Positions 33,018 to 42,707 of a stretch of 64,000 nt of DNA are shown here, one piece after another; position 1 is the stretch's first letter; every line of letters starts with the position of its first letter. Source of the DNA: Zavarzinia compransoris (GTDB lineage: Bacteria > Pseudomonadota > Alphaproteobacteria > Zavarziniales > Zavarziniaceae). Location of the stretch: positions 930,322 through 994,321 of the forward strand of contig NZ_QGLF01000002.1 of assembly GCF_003173055.1 (NCBI RefSeq), written 5' to 3'. The notes beneath the pieces are model-generated. The model saw nothing but the letters and a program-made list of their open reading frames with translations, did no database searches and was not told the origin of the DNA. Position numbers and translations under genes: made by a program.

Positions 33018-36000
33018 ATGCTGAAGCGCATCCTTCTCTCGACCTGGCTGTGGTCCCTGATCGGGATCCTCCTGCTGTCGCTCTTCGCCTGGTTCCTCGG
33101 GCCCTATATCGATATCGGCGGGGTCCGGCCGCTGGGCGACGAGGTGACCATCCTCATTACCTCCTTCGCCCTGACCATGATCTGGGGCGCCTATTACGGC
33201 GCCCAGTATTTCGCCTATCGCCAGGCGCAGAAGCGCCTGGAAGGCGGCCTGACCGAGGGCGAGGCCGCCGATCCCAAGGCCAAGGGCAAGGCCGGGGACA
33301 AGGCGGCCGGCGCCGAGGTCCAGATGCTGAAGGGCCGCTTCGAGGAAGCCCTCGGCCTCCTCAAGAAATCCGCCGGGGCGGAGGGGCGGGGCCGGCACTA
33401 TCTCTACGACCTGCCCTGGTATGTCATCATCGGCCCGCCGGGCGCGGGCAAGACCACCGCCCTGGTCAATTCGGGCCTGCGTTTTCCCCTGGCCGACAAG
33501 CTGACCGACGGCAAGCCCGGCGCGGTCGCCGGCATCGGCGGCACCAGGGCCTGCGACTGGTGGTTCACCGACGACGCGGTGCTGATCGATACCGCCGGGC
33601 GCTATACCACCCAGGACAGCGACGCCAAGGCCGACGCCAAGGCCTGGACCGGTTTCCTGGACCTGCTGAAGAAGAACCGGCCGCGCCAGCCGCTGAACGG
33701 CATCATGGTGGCGATCGGCATTCCCGACCTCCTGTCGGCCTCGCGGGACGAGCGGGCGGGCCATGCCGCCGCCATCCGCGCCCGCCTGGCCGAGCTTTAC
33801 GACTGCCTGGGCGTGCGCCTGCCGGTCTATGTCCTCTTCACCAAGACCGATCTCCTGGCCGGCTTCGTCGAATATTTCGACGATCTCGGCAAGACCGAGC
33901 GCGAACAGGTCCTCGGCTTCACCCTGCCCCTCGACGACGGGCGGGGCGAGGCGGCGGTGACCGGCTTCGAGCGCGAACTCGACATTCTGGTGGCCCGCCT
34001 GAACGAGCGTCTGGTCGACCGCCTGCAAGGCGAGCGCGACATCGAGCGCCGCACCCTGGTCTACGGCTTCCCGACCCAATTGGCATCCCTGCGCGAAACC
34101 TGCCGGGAATTCCTGGACGGCATCTTCCTGCCCACCCGCTTCGAGGAGCGGCCGCAGCTGCGCGGGGTCTATTTCACCTCGGGCACCCAGTCGGGCACGC
34201 CCTTCGACCGGCTGGCCGCGGCCATGGCCAGCCAGTTCGGCGTCGATCGCCAGCGCCTGCCGGCCTTCAACGGGCCCGGGCGGTCCTATTTCCTCAGCCG
34301 CATGCTGCGCGCCGTCATGTTCAACGAGGCGGGCATGGTCGGCCAGGACGAGAAGGCGGAGCGGCGGCGCAAATGGTCGGCCCGCATCGTCTATGCCCTG
34401 ACCGGCCTTGTCACCGTGGGCGCGGTCGGGCTCTGGGGCCTCGCCTATATGAATAACCGGAAACTGGTGACGGAATATAATGCCGCCATCGCCGCCTATA
34501 ACGAGGCGGTGAAGGCGGTCGATCTGGCGCTGGTCGACGAGAAGACGGCCGAACAGAACATGAGCCGTCTCCTCGACCTCCTGAACCGGCTGCGGGCACT
34601 GGCCGGCATCGACCGGGCGAATGATCCGGTGCCGCTCACCTATCGTCTCGGCCTCTATCAGGGCGACGACCTGCGCGCCCAGGCCAACGAAGCCTATCAC
34701 CGCGCCCTCGAAGCCGCCTTCCGGCCCCGCCTGCTGCTGATCCTGGAACGGCGGATCAAGGACAGCATCAACGATCCGGAAGCGCTCTACCTCAACCTCA
34801 AGACCTATCGGGTGCTGGCGGGCGCCGGCCCTTCCGACGCCAAGCTGGTGCGCGAGACCTTCGACGCCTATTGGAAGCAGGTCTACAACAAGCCGGAATT
34901 CCAGGATTCGGTCACGCGCCTCGTCGCCCATGCCGGGGCCCTGATGGAACGGCCGCTGGCGGAATTGCCGCAGAACACGGATGTCACCCAGCAGGCGTCC
35001 GACATCCTGACCCGCGAGCCGCTGGCGAAGCGCGTCTATTTCCGCATCAAGCAGGTCAATGCCATCACCCAGCTGCCGTTCTGGCGCCTGGGCGACAAGG
35101 GCGGCCGCCTGCTGGACGACGTCTACGATACGTTCGCCGGCAACCCGCCGTCGAAGGTGACCATGCCCGGCCTCTTCACCCATGAAGGCTTCTACAAGGG
35201 TTTCCTGCCCCAGGTGCAGCGCGCGGTGCGCGAGGCGACGGCGGATTCCTGGGTCATCGGCCTGCCGGTCGAACAATCCCAGTCGCCGGATGCGCTCGCG
35301 CGCCTCGAAGGCGAGGTGGTCGCCCAATATGAGGATGAATTCATCCAGCGCTGGGACGAAGTGCTGCGCAGCCTGCGCCTGAAGCCGCTGGACGGCGGCA
35401 CCGAGGCGGTGCTGCCCGTGCTGGCCAAAATGTCGGCGCCGGACAGCCCGATGAAGCTGGTCACCGCGGCGCTTGCCCGGGAAACCGATCTCGGCACGCC
35501 GCCCCCGCCGCCGGCGGCCCCGGCGGGCGGGCTGGCGGTGCCGGACCCCGCGGCGGCGCTGCCGGCGGGCGGCATCGCCGATGCGGCGGCGGGCGCCCTC
35601 GGGCTTGGCCCCATCGGTCCCGCGGGCGGGCCGAAGCCGGGCGAGCGGGTCTCGGATCACTACGCCTTCCTGCGCCGCCAGGTGACGGCGGTCGAGGGCG
35701 GCAAGGCCCCGGTCGACGAGGCAGTGGCGGGCCTGAAGACCCTGTTCGACGAATTGAACCAGTTGCGTGCCGGCGGCGGCTCCGCCTCGGGCGGGGCGGC
35801 GGCGGCGCAGCAGGTGCAGATCCTGGCGGAACGGCTGGGTCCGCCCCTGTCCAACTGGCTGGCGGCGGCGGCGGCGGGCGGGCAGGCGGCCCAGGTCTCG
35901 ACCACCCGGGCGCAGATCAACGAAGCCTGGACCGGCACGGTCGCGGCCCGCTGCGCCACGGCGGTCAAGAACCGCTACCCCTTCACCGCCGGCGCCAAGG

Positions 36001-36614
36001 ACGATGTGCCGGTCAGCGACTTCCAGGCCCTGTTCGCGCCGAACGGTCTGGTCGACGGCTTCTTCAAGCAGAACCTGGCGCCCTTCGTCGATACTTCCGG
36101 CAACAGTTGGTCGCTGAAACCCGGGGCGGCGCAGAACCTCGGCATCGAGGCCTCCACCCTCGCGCAGTTGCGCACCGCCTCGCGCTTCCGCGATGCCTTC
36201 GCGCCTTCGGGCCAGGGCTTCGGCTTCCAGTATACGATCGAGCCGGTGGCGCTGGACCCGAGCGTGGCCGAGGCGAAGCTGGAGATCGACGGCGTCTCGA
36301 TGACGTTCAACGGCGGCCCCGGCCGGCCCACCATCCTGTCCTGGCCGGCGCAGATGGGTGGCGGCTTCGCCCAATTGACCCTGACCCCCGGCGACCCGGC
36401 GGCGACCGCGGCCACCACCGAGGCCCAGGGCGCCTGGGCGGCCTTCCGCCTGTTCGACAAGGCCGCCATGAGCAACGGCACCAGCGAGGCCGAAAAGGTC
36501 CTGCGCTTCACCGTCGACGGGCGCTTCGTCACCTATCGGATCAAGGCGAGCGGCAGTCTCTACCCCTTCAAGATGCCCGAGTTCAGGAGCTTCAAGTGCC
36601 CGGCGACTCTCTGA
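33018..36614 (+). CDS. tssM: T6SS inner-membrane protein TssM (IcmF/VasK)
   Basis: 1198 residues, in the family's 1100-1300 range. Two N-terminal helices (about 9-29 and 44-65) precede a cytoplasmic NTPase-like domain with an intact Walker A GPPGAGKTT at 139-147 and the IDTAGRY segment. A third helix follows at about 457-477, then a large periplasmic part with Ala/Pro-rich linkers (about 828-880) and a C-terminal domain that would meet TssJ or the outer membrane. The gene begins 7 bases after tssL. Walker A is present here although it is degenerate in some TssM proteins. Confidence 0.96.
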   Translation: MLKRILLSTWLWSLIGILLLSLFAWFLGPYIDIGGVRPLGDEVTILITSFALTMIWGAYYGAQYFAYRQAQKRLEGGLTEGEAADPKAKGKAGDKAAGAEVQMLKGRFEEALGLLKKSAGAEGRGRHYLYDLPWYVIIGPPGAGKTTALVNSGLRFPLADKLTDGKPGAVAGIGGTRACDWWFTDDAVLIDTAGRYTTQDSDAKADAKAWTGFLDLLKKNRPRQPLNGIMVAIGIPDLLSASRDERAGHAAAIRARLAELYDCLGVRLPVYVLFTKTDLLAGFVEYFDDLGKTEREQVLGFTLPLDDGRGEAAVTGFERELDILVARLNERLVDRLQGERDIERRTLVYGFPTQLASLRETCREFLDGIFLPTRFEERPQLRGVYFTSGTQSGTPFDRLAAAMASQFGVDRQRLPAFNGPGRSYFLSRMLRAVMFNEAGMVGQDEKAERRRKWSARIVYALTGLVTVGAVGLWGLAYMNNRKLVTEYNAAIAAYNEAVKAVDLALVDEKTAEQNMSRLLDLLNRLRALAGIDRANDPVPLTYRLGLYQGDDLRAQANEAYHRALEAAFRPRLLLILERRIKDSINDPEALYLNLKTYRVLAGAGPSDAKLVRETFDAYWKQVYNKPEFQDSVTRLVAHAGALMERPLAELPQNTDVTQQASDILTREPLAKRVYFRIKQVNAITQLPFWRLGDKGGRLLDDVYDTFAGNPPSKVTMPGLFTHEGFYKGFLPQVQRAVREATADSWVIGLPVEQSQSPDALARLEGEVVAQYEDEFIQRWDEVLRSLRLKPLDGGTEAVLPVLAKMSAPDSPMKLVTAALARETDLGTPPPPPAAPAGGLAVPDPAAALPAGGIADAAAGALGLGPIGPAGGPKPGERVSDHYAFLRRQVTAVEGGKAPVDEAVAGLKTLFDELNQLRAGGGSASGGAAAAQQVQILAERLGPPLSNWLAAAAAGGQAAQVSTTRAQINEAWTGTVAARCATAVKNRYPFTAGAKDDVPVSDFQALFAPNGLVDGFFKQNLAPFVDTSGNSWSLKPGAAQNLGIEASTLAQLRTASRFRDAFAPSGQGFGFQYTIEPVALDPSVAEAKLEIDGVSMTFNGGPGRPTILSWPAQMGGGFAQLTLTPGDPAATAATTEAQGAWAAFRLFDKAAMSNGTSEAEKVLRFTVDGRFVTYRIKASGSLYPFKMPEFRSFKCPATL

Positions 36615-37348
36615 TCGGCACCACGGCGGCCCTGGCGGCCGTGCCGGTGCCGGGCATGGCGGCGGAGGCCGCCCCGCCCGGCGAGCGAAACCTGCCGCCG
36701 CCGCGGCTGGCCGGGTTCTACGGCAAGCTGCCGGCGCGCGGCGATTTCGTCGGGCGGCGCCTGTCCGAGGCGTTCGTCGAAACCTGGGACCGCTTCCTGA
36801 CCGAGGGGCTGACCGCCGCCGCCGGCCGCCTGGGCGGCGGTTTCGCCGACCGCTATCTGGTCAGTCCGTTCTGGCGCTTCGCCCTGGGCCCGGGCATCGC
36901 CGGGCCGGAGACCGTGGTCGGCGTCTTCGCCCCCAGCGTCGACCGGGTGGGGCGCTATTTTCCCCTGACCGCCGCCCTGGAACTGCCGGGCGAGAGCGCG
37001 CCGGCGGCGCTGGCGGCGGCCGAAGCCTGGCTGCCCCTGGCCGAACAGGCGATCTACGACGCCCTGATGCCGGACGGCAGCCTGGAAACCCTGGACGATA
37101 CGATCGCCGCCCTGCCTGTCGCACCGCCCCCGGCGGCCGCCCCCGCCCCCGAGGGCGGCCGCATGGTGCAGACATCCCTGCTGGCCCAGGGTCTTTTGGC
37201 CCTGGCGGCATTTCCGGCCCCGCCGGTTCTGTTCTGGACCCTCGGGTCCGTCGAGCTTCCCCCCCGACTGCTCAGCTTTGGCGCCTTGCCGTCGCCGACG
37301 GTATTCGCAGCCTTTCTCGATGGTGCCTGGGAGGGCGACAGACCATGA
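36596..37348 (+). CDS. tagF: T6SS post-translational repressor TagF (ImpM)
   Basis: About 250 residues from a GTG at 36596 that overlaps the tssM stop by 19 bases. I chose it because AGGAG lies 5-6 bases upstream; the alternative ATG at 36656 has no ribosome site but would give the more usual 230 residues. Motifs: AGFYGKLPARGDFVGRRLSEAFVETWDRFL, SPFWRFALGPGIAG, GVFAPSVDRVGRYFPLT, VLFWTLGS. In characterised systems TagF represses T6SS by binding Fha. It is translationally coupled to pppA (ATGA). Confidence 0.92.
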   Translation: MPGDSLIGTTAALAAVPVPGMAAEAAPPGERNLPPPRLAGFYGKLPARGDFVGRRLSEAFVETWDRFLTEGLTAAAGRLGGGFADRYLVSPFWRFALGPGIAGPETVVGVFAPSVDRVGRYFPLTAALELPGESAPAALAAAEAWLPLAEQAIYDALMPDGSLETLDDTIAALPVAPPPAAAPAPEGGRMVQTSLLAQGLLALAAFPAPPVLFWTLGSVELPPRLLSFGALPSPTVFAAFLDGAWEGDRP

Positions 37349-38079
37349 CCCGCCTCGTTTCCTTGTCGATGGGGGCAACCCATGCCGGCAAAAAGCGCAG
37401 CTTGAACGAGGATGCGCTGCTGGTCCGGCCCGAGGCCGGCATCTGGGCCGTGTGCGACGGCGTCGGCGGCCATGATGCCGGCGAGGTCGCAAGCCAGGCC
37501 ATCGTCGACGCCCTGGCCGCGATCGAGCCGCGGGAGAATGCCGGCACCCTGCTGGCCGAGGTCCGCGCCGCCATCGCCCGGGTGAACATGGACCTGCGCA
37601 CCCAGGCCGGCCAGGGCCGCACCATCGCCTCGACCACCACCGTGCTGCTGGCCTTCGGCGAGCATTTCGCCTGCCTCTGGGCCGGCGATTCCCGCTGCTA
37701 CCGCAAGCGCGATGGCGTGGTCAGCCAGATCAGCCGCGACCACAGCCTGGTCCAGGACATGCTGGAAAAGGGCATGATCCGCCCGGAAGAGGCGGAAAAC
37801 CACCCACGCGGCAATGTCGTCACCCGGGCGGTCGGCGCCGACGAGCAATTGCAGCTCGACAAGGTGAACGACCGCATCCGGGCGGACGACATGTTCCTGC
37901 TCTGCTCCGACGGCCTGTCCAAGGTGGTGCCGCTGTCGGAAATCTCCTACATCCTCAATTCCTATGCGATCGACGTCGCGGTCGACCGGCTGATCGCCGC
38001 GGCGCTGGCCGCCGGCGCGCCGGACAATGTCACGGTCGTCCTCGTCGCCTTCCGCGACGCCGACACGCTGGACGGCTGA
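37345..38079 (+). CDS. pppA: T6SS PP2C-type phosphatase PppA
   Basis: 244 residues, PP2C/Stp1 fold: MGATHAGKKRSLNEDALLV, VCDGVGGHDAGEVAS, STTTVLLAFGEHFACLWAGDSRCYR, LLCSDGLSKVV and GAPDNVTVVLV. The metal-binding Asp residues (NED, CDGVGG, SDG, DN) are all present. It overlaps the tagF stop by four bases and ends the right T6SS block. It should reverse PpkA phosphorylation of the FHA/TssL switch. Confidence 0.95.
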   Translation: MTRLVSLSMGATHAGKKRSLNEDALLVRPEAGIWAVCDGVGGHDAGEVASQAIVDALAAIEPRENAGTLLAEVRAAIARVNMDLRTQAGQGRTIASTTTVLLAFGEHFACLWAGDSRCYRKRDGVVSQISRDHSLVQDMLEKGMIRPEEAENHPRGNVVTRAVGADEQLQLDKVNDRIRADDMFLLCSDGLSKVVPLSEISYILNSYAIDVAVDRLIAAALAAGAPDNVTVVLVAFRDADTLDG

Positions 38080-38131
38080 ACGCACGAAGGGCCTTATCCG
38101 GGGGCGCCGCCTGCGTTACTGTCCGCGCCCC

Positions 38132-40636
38132 ATGGACCGCCTGCCGATCGACGATAGTCTGCCCGACCTCATGCGCGCCCTCGACGGCGCGCCCGCGGTC
38201 GTGCTCGAAGCGCCGACCGGGGCGGGGAAGACCACGCGGGTGCCGCTTGCCCTGCTGGGCCGGCCGTGGGCGGCGGGTGGGCGGATCGTCATGCTGGAGC
38301 CCCGGCGCCTTGCCGCCCGCGCCGCCGCGCGCCGCATGGCCGAGCAATCGGGCGAGACGGTGGGCGAAACCGTCGGCTATCGCGTGCGCTTCGATACCAA
38401 GGTCGGCCCGAAGACCAGGATCGAAGTGGTCACCGACGGTCTCTTCACCCGCATGATCGCGGACGATCCGTCGCTCGACGGCATCGCCGCCGTCGTCTTC
38501 GACGAATTCCACGAGCGCAGCCTCGATGCCGACCTCGGCCTCGCCCTGGCCCTCGAAGCGCAGGAAGCCTTGCGCCCGGACCTCAAGCTGGTGGTGATGT
38601 CGGCGACCCTGGACGGCGCCCGGGTGGCCGAACTGCTGGGCGGGGCGCCGGTGGTGCGGTCCGAGGGGCGGGCCTTCCCGGTCGCGCTGCGCTGGGCGGA
38701 GCGGCGCGACGAAGCCCCGCTGGAGGTCCGCACCGCCCGCACCGTCCGCCAGGCGCTGGCGGACCTTGGCGGCGATATCCTCGTCTTCCTGCCCGGCAAG
38801 ACCGAGATCGAGCGCACGGCCGCCCTTTTGGCCGATCTGCCGGCCGCCGTCGTCCTGCACCGGCTGCACGGCGATCTCGACCTCGCCCGCCAGGACCAGG
38901 CGATCGCGCCGGCGCCGGCGGGCACGCGCAAGATCGTGCTCGCCACCAATATCGCCGAAACCAGCCTGACCATCGAGGGGGTGGCGGTCGTGATCGACAG
39001 CGGCCTCGCCCGGGCCAGCGCCTTCGATCCCGGCACCGGCATGGGCCGGCTGGTCACCGGGCCGGTCTCGCAGGCCGCGGCCGAACAGCGCCGGGGCCGC
39101 GCCGGCCGCCTGGGGCCCGGGACCTGCATCCGCCTCTGGACCGAGGCGGAGCACCGCGCCCTGCTGCCCCATGCCCCGCCCGAGATGCTGCGCGCCGACA
39201 TGGCGCCGGTCGCCCTCGATCTGGCCCTGTGGGGCGTGGCCGATCCGGCGCAATTGCGCCTGCTGGACCCGCCCAATGCCGGCGCCTTCGCACAAGGCCA
39301 GGGGTTGCTGCGGGACCTTGGCGCGCTGGATGCGGCGAATCGGATCACCGGCCACGGCCGCACCCTGGCCCGCCTCGGCGCCCATCCCCGCCTCGGGCAT
39401 CTGATGGTCGCTGGGCGCGAACGGGGATTGGGCGCCATGGCGGCCCGGGTCGCCGCCCTGATCGAGGGGCGCGACCCGGTGAAGCGCCGGCCGGATGCCC
39501 GGGATTGCGACCTGCTGCTGCGCCTGGACGCCCTGGCGGGTGGGGGCGGCGGCGATATCGACCGCGGCGGCCTGCGCCAGATCGATCAGGCGGCGCGGCA
39601 ATGGGCGCGGCGGCTCGGCATCGATTACCGGGCGGCGGACGATCGCGCCCGGCTCGGCGTCCTGGTCGCGCTGGCCTATCCGGAACGGGTGGCGCGGCGG
39701 CGCAGCGGGGGCGGCGGGCTTTACCTCATGGCGTCGGGGCAGGGGGCGCGGCTCGATCCGGCGGAACCCCTGGCGGGGCGGGAATGGCTGGCCATCGCCA
39801 GTCTCGACGGCAGCCGGCGGGACGGCCGGGCCTATCTCGCCGCCGCCCTCGACCTGGCCGAGGTCGAGGATTGTTTCGCTGCCAGCATCGAGGCCGAGGC
39901 GACGGTCGCCTTCGACGAGGCGACGGGGCAGGTGCGGGCCCGGCGCCGGCGCCGGCTGGGCGCCATCGTGGTCGACGACGCGGTCTGGCCCGATCCCCCG
40001 CGCGCGGCGGTGACGGCAGCCCTGCTTGCCGCGATCCGCGTCCGCGGGCTCGATGCGCTGGACTGGAGCCCGGCGGCGGCCTCGCTGCGGGCGCGGGTGA
40101 ATTTTCTCCACGACCTGCCGGATGGGGCCGGGACCTGGCCCGACTGGTCGGACCGGGCGCTGCTCGACGGGCTGGAGGACTGGCTCGGCCCCTATCTCGA
40201 CGGTGTAACCCGGCTCGAAGCCCTGCGCCGCCTCGACCTGCACGAAGTGCTGGCCGCCGGCCTCGACTGGGCCCTGCGCCAGCGCCTGGAGGCGGAGGCG
40301 CCCGGCCATCTGGAAGTTCCGTCCGGCAATCGCCACGCGCTCGATTACGGCTTGGGCGCGGCGCCGGTGCTGGCGGTCAAATTGCAGGAAATGTTCGGGG
40401 CCCGCGAAACCCCCACGGTCGCACGCGGGCAGGTGGCGGTGGTGCTGCATCTCCTGTCGCCGGCGGGGCGCCCGGTCCAGGTGACGCAGGATCTGGTCAG
40501 CTTCTGGGCGCGCGGCTATCAGGATGTCAGGGCCGACCTGCGCGGCCGCTACCCGAAACATCCCTGGCCGGAAGACCCGCTGACCGCGCTGCCGACGGCG
40601 AAGACCAAGCGTCATCTGCCGCCGGGCAGCGGTTAG
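38132..40636 (+). CDS. hrpB: ATP-dependent RNA helicase HrpB
   Basis: 834 residues from ATG 38132; the longer frame overlaps pppA. DEAH/RHA helicase core: Walker A APTGAGKTT near 27-35, DEFH at 124-127, SATLDG (motif III), LATNIAETSLTIEGV and QRRGRAGR (motif VI). The C-terminal HrpB domain ends with FWARGYQDVRADLRGRYPKHPWPEDP, typical of HrpB. This housekeeping helicase marks the right border of the T6SS island; its cellular role in most bacteria is unclear. Confidence 0.95.
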   Translation: MDRLPIDDSLPDLMRALDGAPAVVLEAPTGAGKTTRVPLALLGRPWAAGGRIVMLEPRRLAARAAARRMAEQSGETVGETVGYRVRFDTKVGPKTRIEVVTDGLFTRMIADDPSLDGIAAVVFDEFHERSLDADLGLALALEAQEALRPDLKLVVMSATLDGARVAELLGGAPVVRSEGRAFPVALRWAERRDEAPLEVRTARTVRQALADLGGDILVFLPGKTEIERTAALLADLPAAVVLHRLHGDLDLARQDQAIAPAPAGTRKIVLATNIAETSLTIEGVAVVIDSGLARASAFDPGTGMGRLVTGPVSQAAAEQRRGRAGRLGPGTCIRLWTEAEHRALLPHAPPEMLRADMAPVALDLALWGVADPAQLRLLDPPNAGAFAQGQGLLRDLGALDAANRITGHGRTLARLGAHPRLGHLMVAGRERGLGAMAARVAALIEGRDPVKRRPDARDCDLLLRLDALAGGGGGDIDRGGLRQIDQAARQWARRLGIDYRAADDRARLGVLVALAYPERVARRRSGGGGLYLMASGQGARLDPAEPLAGREWLAIASLDGSRRDGRAYLAAALDLAEVEDCFAASIEAEATVAFDEATGQVRARRRRRLGAIVVDDAVWPDPPRAAVTAALLAAIRVRGLDALDWSPAAASLRARVNFLHDLPDGAGTWPDWSDRALLDGLEDWLGPYLDGVTRLEALRRLDLHEVLAAGLDWALRQRLEAEAPGHLEVPSGNRHALDYGLGAAPVLAVKLQEMFGARETPTVARGQVAVVLHLLSPAGRPVQVTQDLVSFWARGYQDVRADLRGRYPKHPWPEDPLTALPTAKTKRHLPPGSG

Positions 40637-40641
40637 AGGGA

Positions 40642-40660
40642 TCGTCCCGGCCCGGGACGA
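40642..40660. terminator. Convergent hairpin between hrpB and the DUF1036 gene
   Basis: TCGTCCCGG-C-CCGGGACGA is a perfect 9-bp stem centred in the 28-base gap between two convergent genes. There is no T-run on either side, so it may be a weak bidirectional terminator. Confidence 0.45.
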
Positions 40661-40664
40661 CCGG

Positions 40665-41105
40665 TCAATTGTCGGTCAGGTTGGTCGTGTAGGACTTGGC
40701 TTCCTGGCCGGTGTCGACCTCGGTGAAGTTCTTGGCATAGAAGCCGCGCTTCTCGCAGTTGGTGTTGCCGCGGATGGTGAAGCTGGCGTCCTTGGCGCAG
40801 AAGGGCGATTCGCCCGGCCAGCTGCTGCCGTCCGGATGTTCGGCATAGACATAGACGTAGCGCACCTTCAGGGGCCCGCTGATCGGCGTCGCGCATTTGC
40901 CGGGCTCGACGTTCCACCAGCCTTCCGAGACCCAGACGCCGTTCTCGACGCCGTCATTGGTCTTGTCCTCGTAATAGCCGACGGCGACCGAGGTGGTCTG
41001 CCCGGTCTTGTTGCAGACGGTATATTCGGCAAAGGCCGGCGATGCGGCGACCAGCAGCCCCGCAGCCATGGCCGCGGCACCCGCAACGGCAGAACGGATC
41101 TTCAT
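40665..41105 (-). CDS. Secreted DUF1036 protein
   Basis: 146 residues from ATG 41105, with GGGGGAG 8 bases upstream. A clean signal peptide (MKIRSAVAGAAAMAAGLLVA..AFA) leads to a mature domain with TVCNKTGQTTSVAVGYYED, WVSEGWWNVEPGKC and FTIRGNTNC, the DUF1036 pattern. At least four Cys residues could form disulfides in the periplasm. The function of the family is unknown. An inverted repeat sits 30 bases upstream of the start. Confidence 0.85.
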   Translation of the reverse strand: MKIRSAVAGAAAMAAGLLVAASPAFAEYTVCNKTGQTTSVAVGYYEDKTNDGVENGVWVSEGWWNVEPGKCATPISGPLKVRYVYVYAEHPDGSSWPGESPFCAKDASFTIRGNTNCEKRGFYAKNFTEVDTGQEAKSYTTNLTDN

Positions 41106-41381
41106 CCCGTTCACTCCCCCATAAGAAAAACCTCGCATGGCACGAATATGCCATGCCTCGACCGCCCCCGCTGTGACCTGCGACACTCCATCCGTCGGAC
41201 GTCACGGCCGATACGGTCCCCGCCTTAGTTATCGGGCGGAAAAGAGCGGCGTCAAGCGCCAGCACGGCCAGGGGGCCAGCCCAGGATGCCGGCATGGTCC
41301 GGGAAGACGCTGGCGCCGCCGCCTGCTATCATGCCGGCACCCGTCCACGACAAGGTTCCATCGAGAAGGGGAGAGGCTAAG
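41106..41381. promoter_or_regulatory. Divergent region with inverted repeat GCATGGCA-N6-TGCCATGC
   Basis: 276 bases between two divergent secreted-protein genes. A perfect 8-bp inverted repeat with a 6-base spacer (41135-41156) lies 30 bases before the DUF1036 start, next to an A-run. It is a good operator candidate. Nothing else stands out. Confidence 0.45.
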
Positions 41382-42011
41382 GTGCAGCGGTCGATGTTTA
41401 AGGCGATGGGATTGACGCTTGGCCTGGCGCTGGCGGCTTCCGGATCCGCGCTTGCCCAGGGCAGCTTTCTTGGCGGCATGAGCGGCCGGACCAGCCCCGC
41501 CCCGGCGGATCCGGCGCCTGCGCCCACCCCCGCGCCGGCCCCGACGCCGGCTCCTGCACCGGCCCCGACACCTGCACCGGCCCCGACTCCGGCCCGGCCG
41601 GCCCCGGCCCCGGTTCCCGATCCGGCCCCGATCCCGCCGCCGGCCAAGGCCACGGCGCCGACCACCGGTTTCACCGGGGTCTGGGAAGGAACCTATACCT
41701 GCGCCCAGGGCCTGACCGGGGTAAGCATGTCCTTCGACGCGCCGGAGAAGGGCGAAGTGTCGGCGGTGGTTTCCTTCTATGCCGTGCCGTCCAACCCGGG
41801 CGTGCCGTCGGGGCGCTTCCGCGTCGTCGCCACGGCGCCGGACCAGGGGGTGCGCTTCATCACCACGTTCCCGGACGCCTGGATCGAGCGGCCCCAGGGC
41901 TATGTCATGATCGGCTTCGACATCGAATTGTCGGACGACGACATGGCCATGCGCGCCACGCTGAACGGGGCGGCGGGCTGCACCACCGCCCTGCTTGCCC
42001 GTCAGAACTGA
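41382..42011 (+). CDS. Secreted Pro/Ala-rich protein with small C-terminal beta domain
   Basis: 209 residues. A GTG at 41382 fits the GAGAGG ribosome site; an ATG at 41394 is the alternative. Signal peptide ([21 protein letters not shown]), then a PAPAPTPAP spacer (about residues 45-88), then a domain of about 115 residues beginning [18 protein letters not shown] and ending [13 protein letters not shown]....[10 protein letters not shown]. Two Cys may pair. The W-G-Y-C-QG-T pattern recurs in small bacterial extracytoplasmic domains I know of only as uncharacterised. It overlaps the convergent mtgA by 10 bases. Confidence 0.7.
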   Translation: MQRSMFKAMGLTLGLALAASGSALAQGSFLGGMSGRTSPAPADPAPAPTPAPAPTPAPAPAPTPAPAPTPARPAPAPVPDPAPIPPPAKATAPTTGFTGVWEGTYTCAQGLTGVSMSFDAPEKGEVSAVVSFYAVPSNPGVPSGRFRVVATAPDQGVRFITTFPDAWIERPQGYVMIGFDIELSDDDMAMRATLNGAAGCTTALLARQN

Positions 42012-42688
42012 GCGGGGCAGGGCGGCATCAGGGCGGGGCCGATATCGCCGGCCCGGCCCTGGATGCGCCCGGCATAGCGGTTGACATAGGCCGACGGCTT
42101 CGAGGCCGAGAAGCGGATCGGATTGGGCAGGACGGCGGCCAGCAGGGCCGCCTCCCGCGCCGACAGCTGCGCCGCCGGCTTCTTGAAATGGTGTCGCGCC
42201 GCCGCCTCCACCCCGTAGACCCCGGGGCCGAATTCGACCGAATTCAGGTAGACTTCCAAGATCCGCCGCTTCGGCCACAGCGCCTCGATCAGGACGGTGA
42301 AGCCGGCCTCCAGCCCCTTCCGCACCCAGGAGCGGCCGGGCCAGAGGAAGACGTTCTTCGCCGTCTGCTGGCTGATGGTGGAACCGCCGCGCAGGCGGCC
42401 GCCGCCCTCCGCCGCGTCGAGGGCGTCGTTGATCGCTTCCCAGTCGAAGCCGTGGTGCTGGCAGAACTTGGCGTCTTCCGCGGCGATGACAGAGCGGATC
42501 ATGACCGGCGCGATCTCGTCGTAGGAAACCCAGTCATGGGACAGGCCATAGCCCTCGGCGAGGCGCAGCAGCATGAGCGGCGTCGCCGGCACCGGCACCA
42601 CCCGGTAGAACAGGACCAGGGACAAGGGCACGAGCACAGCCGCCGCGAACAGCGACAGCAGGAAGCGCCGCCAGATCCTGCCCCGCAC
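42002..42688 (-). CDS. mtgA: Monofunctional peptidoglycan glycosyltransferase MtgA
   Basis: 228 residues, GTG start at 42688, 19 bases after the upstream coiled-coil gene. A single N-terminal membrane helix (about 9-30) precedes the GT51 domain: [20 protein letters not shown] (catalytic Glu in EDAKF), [51 protein letters not shown]. It polymerises lipid II glycan strands without a transpeptidase domain. Confidence 0.94.
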   Translation of the reverse strand: MRGRIWRRFLLSLFAAAVLVPLSLVLFYRVVPVPATPLMLLRLAEGYGLSHDWVSYDEIAPVMIRSVIAAEDAKFCQHHGFDWEAINDALDAAEGGGRLRGGSTISQQTAKNVFLWPGRSWVRKGLEAGFTVLIEALWPKRRILEVYLNSVEFGPGVYGVEAAARHHFKKPAAQLSAREAALLAAVLPNPIRFSASKPSAYVNRYAGRIQGRAGDIGPALMPPCPAQF

Positions 42689-42707
42689 CGGAACCGCCGT
42701 CAGGGGC

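Noticed and set aside
32982-36374. Minus-strand frame of 1130 codons
   Set aside because: Shadow of tssM; no recognisable domains.
36655-36660. ATG at 36656 as the tagF start
   Set aside because: No ribosome site upstream. The GTG at 36596 has AGGAG at good spacing, though the ATG gives a more typical protein length, so this remains open.
41286-41381. Extended N-terminus for the Pro/Ala-rich secreted protein
   Set aside because: The extension would bury the signal peptide and lies upstream of the GAGAGG ribosome site.
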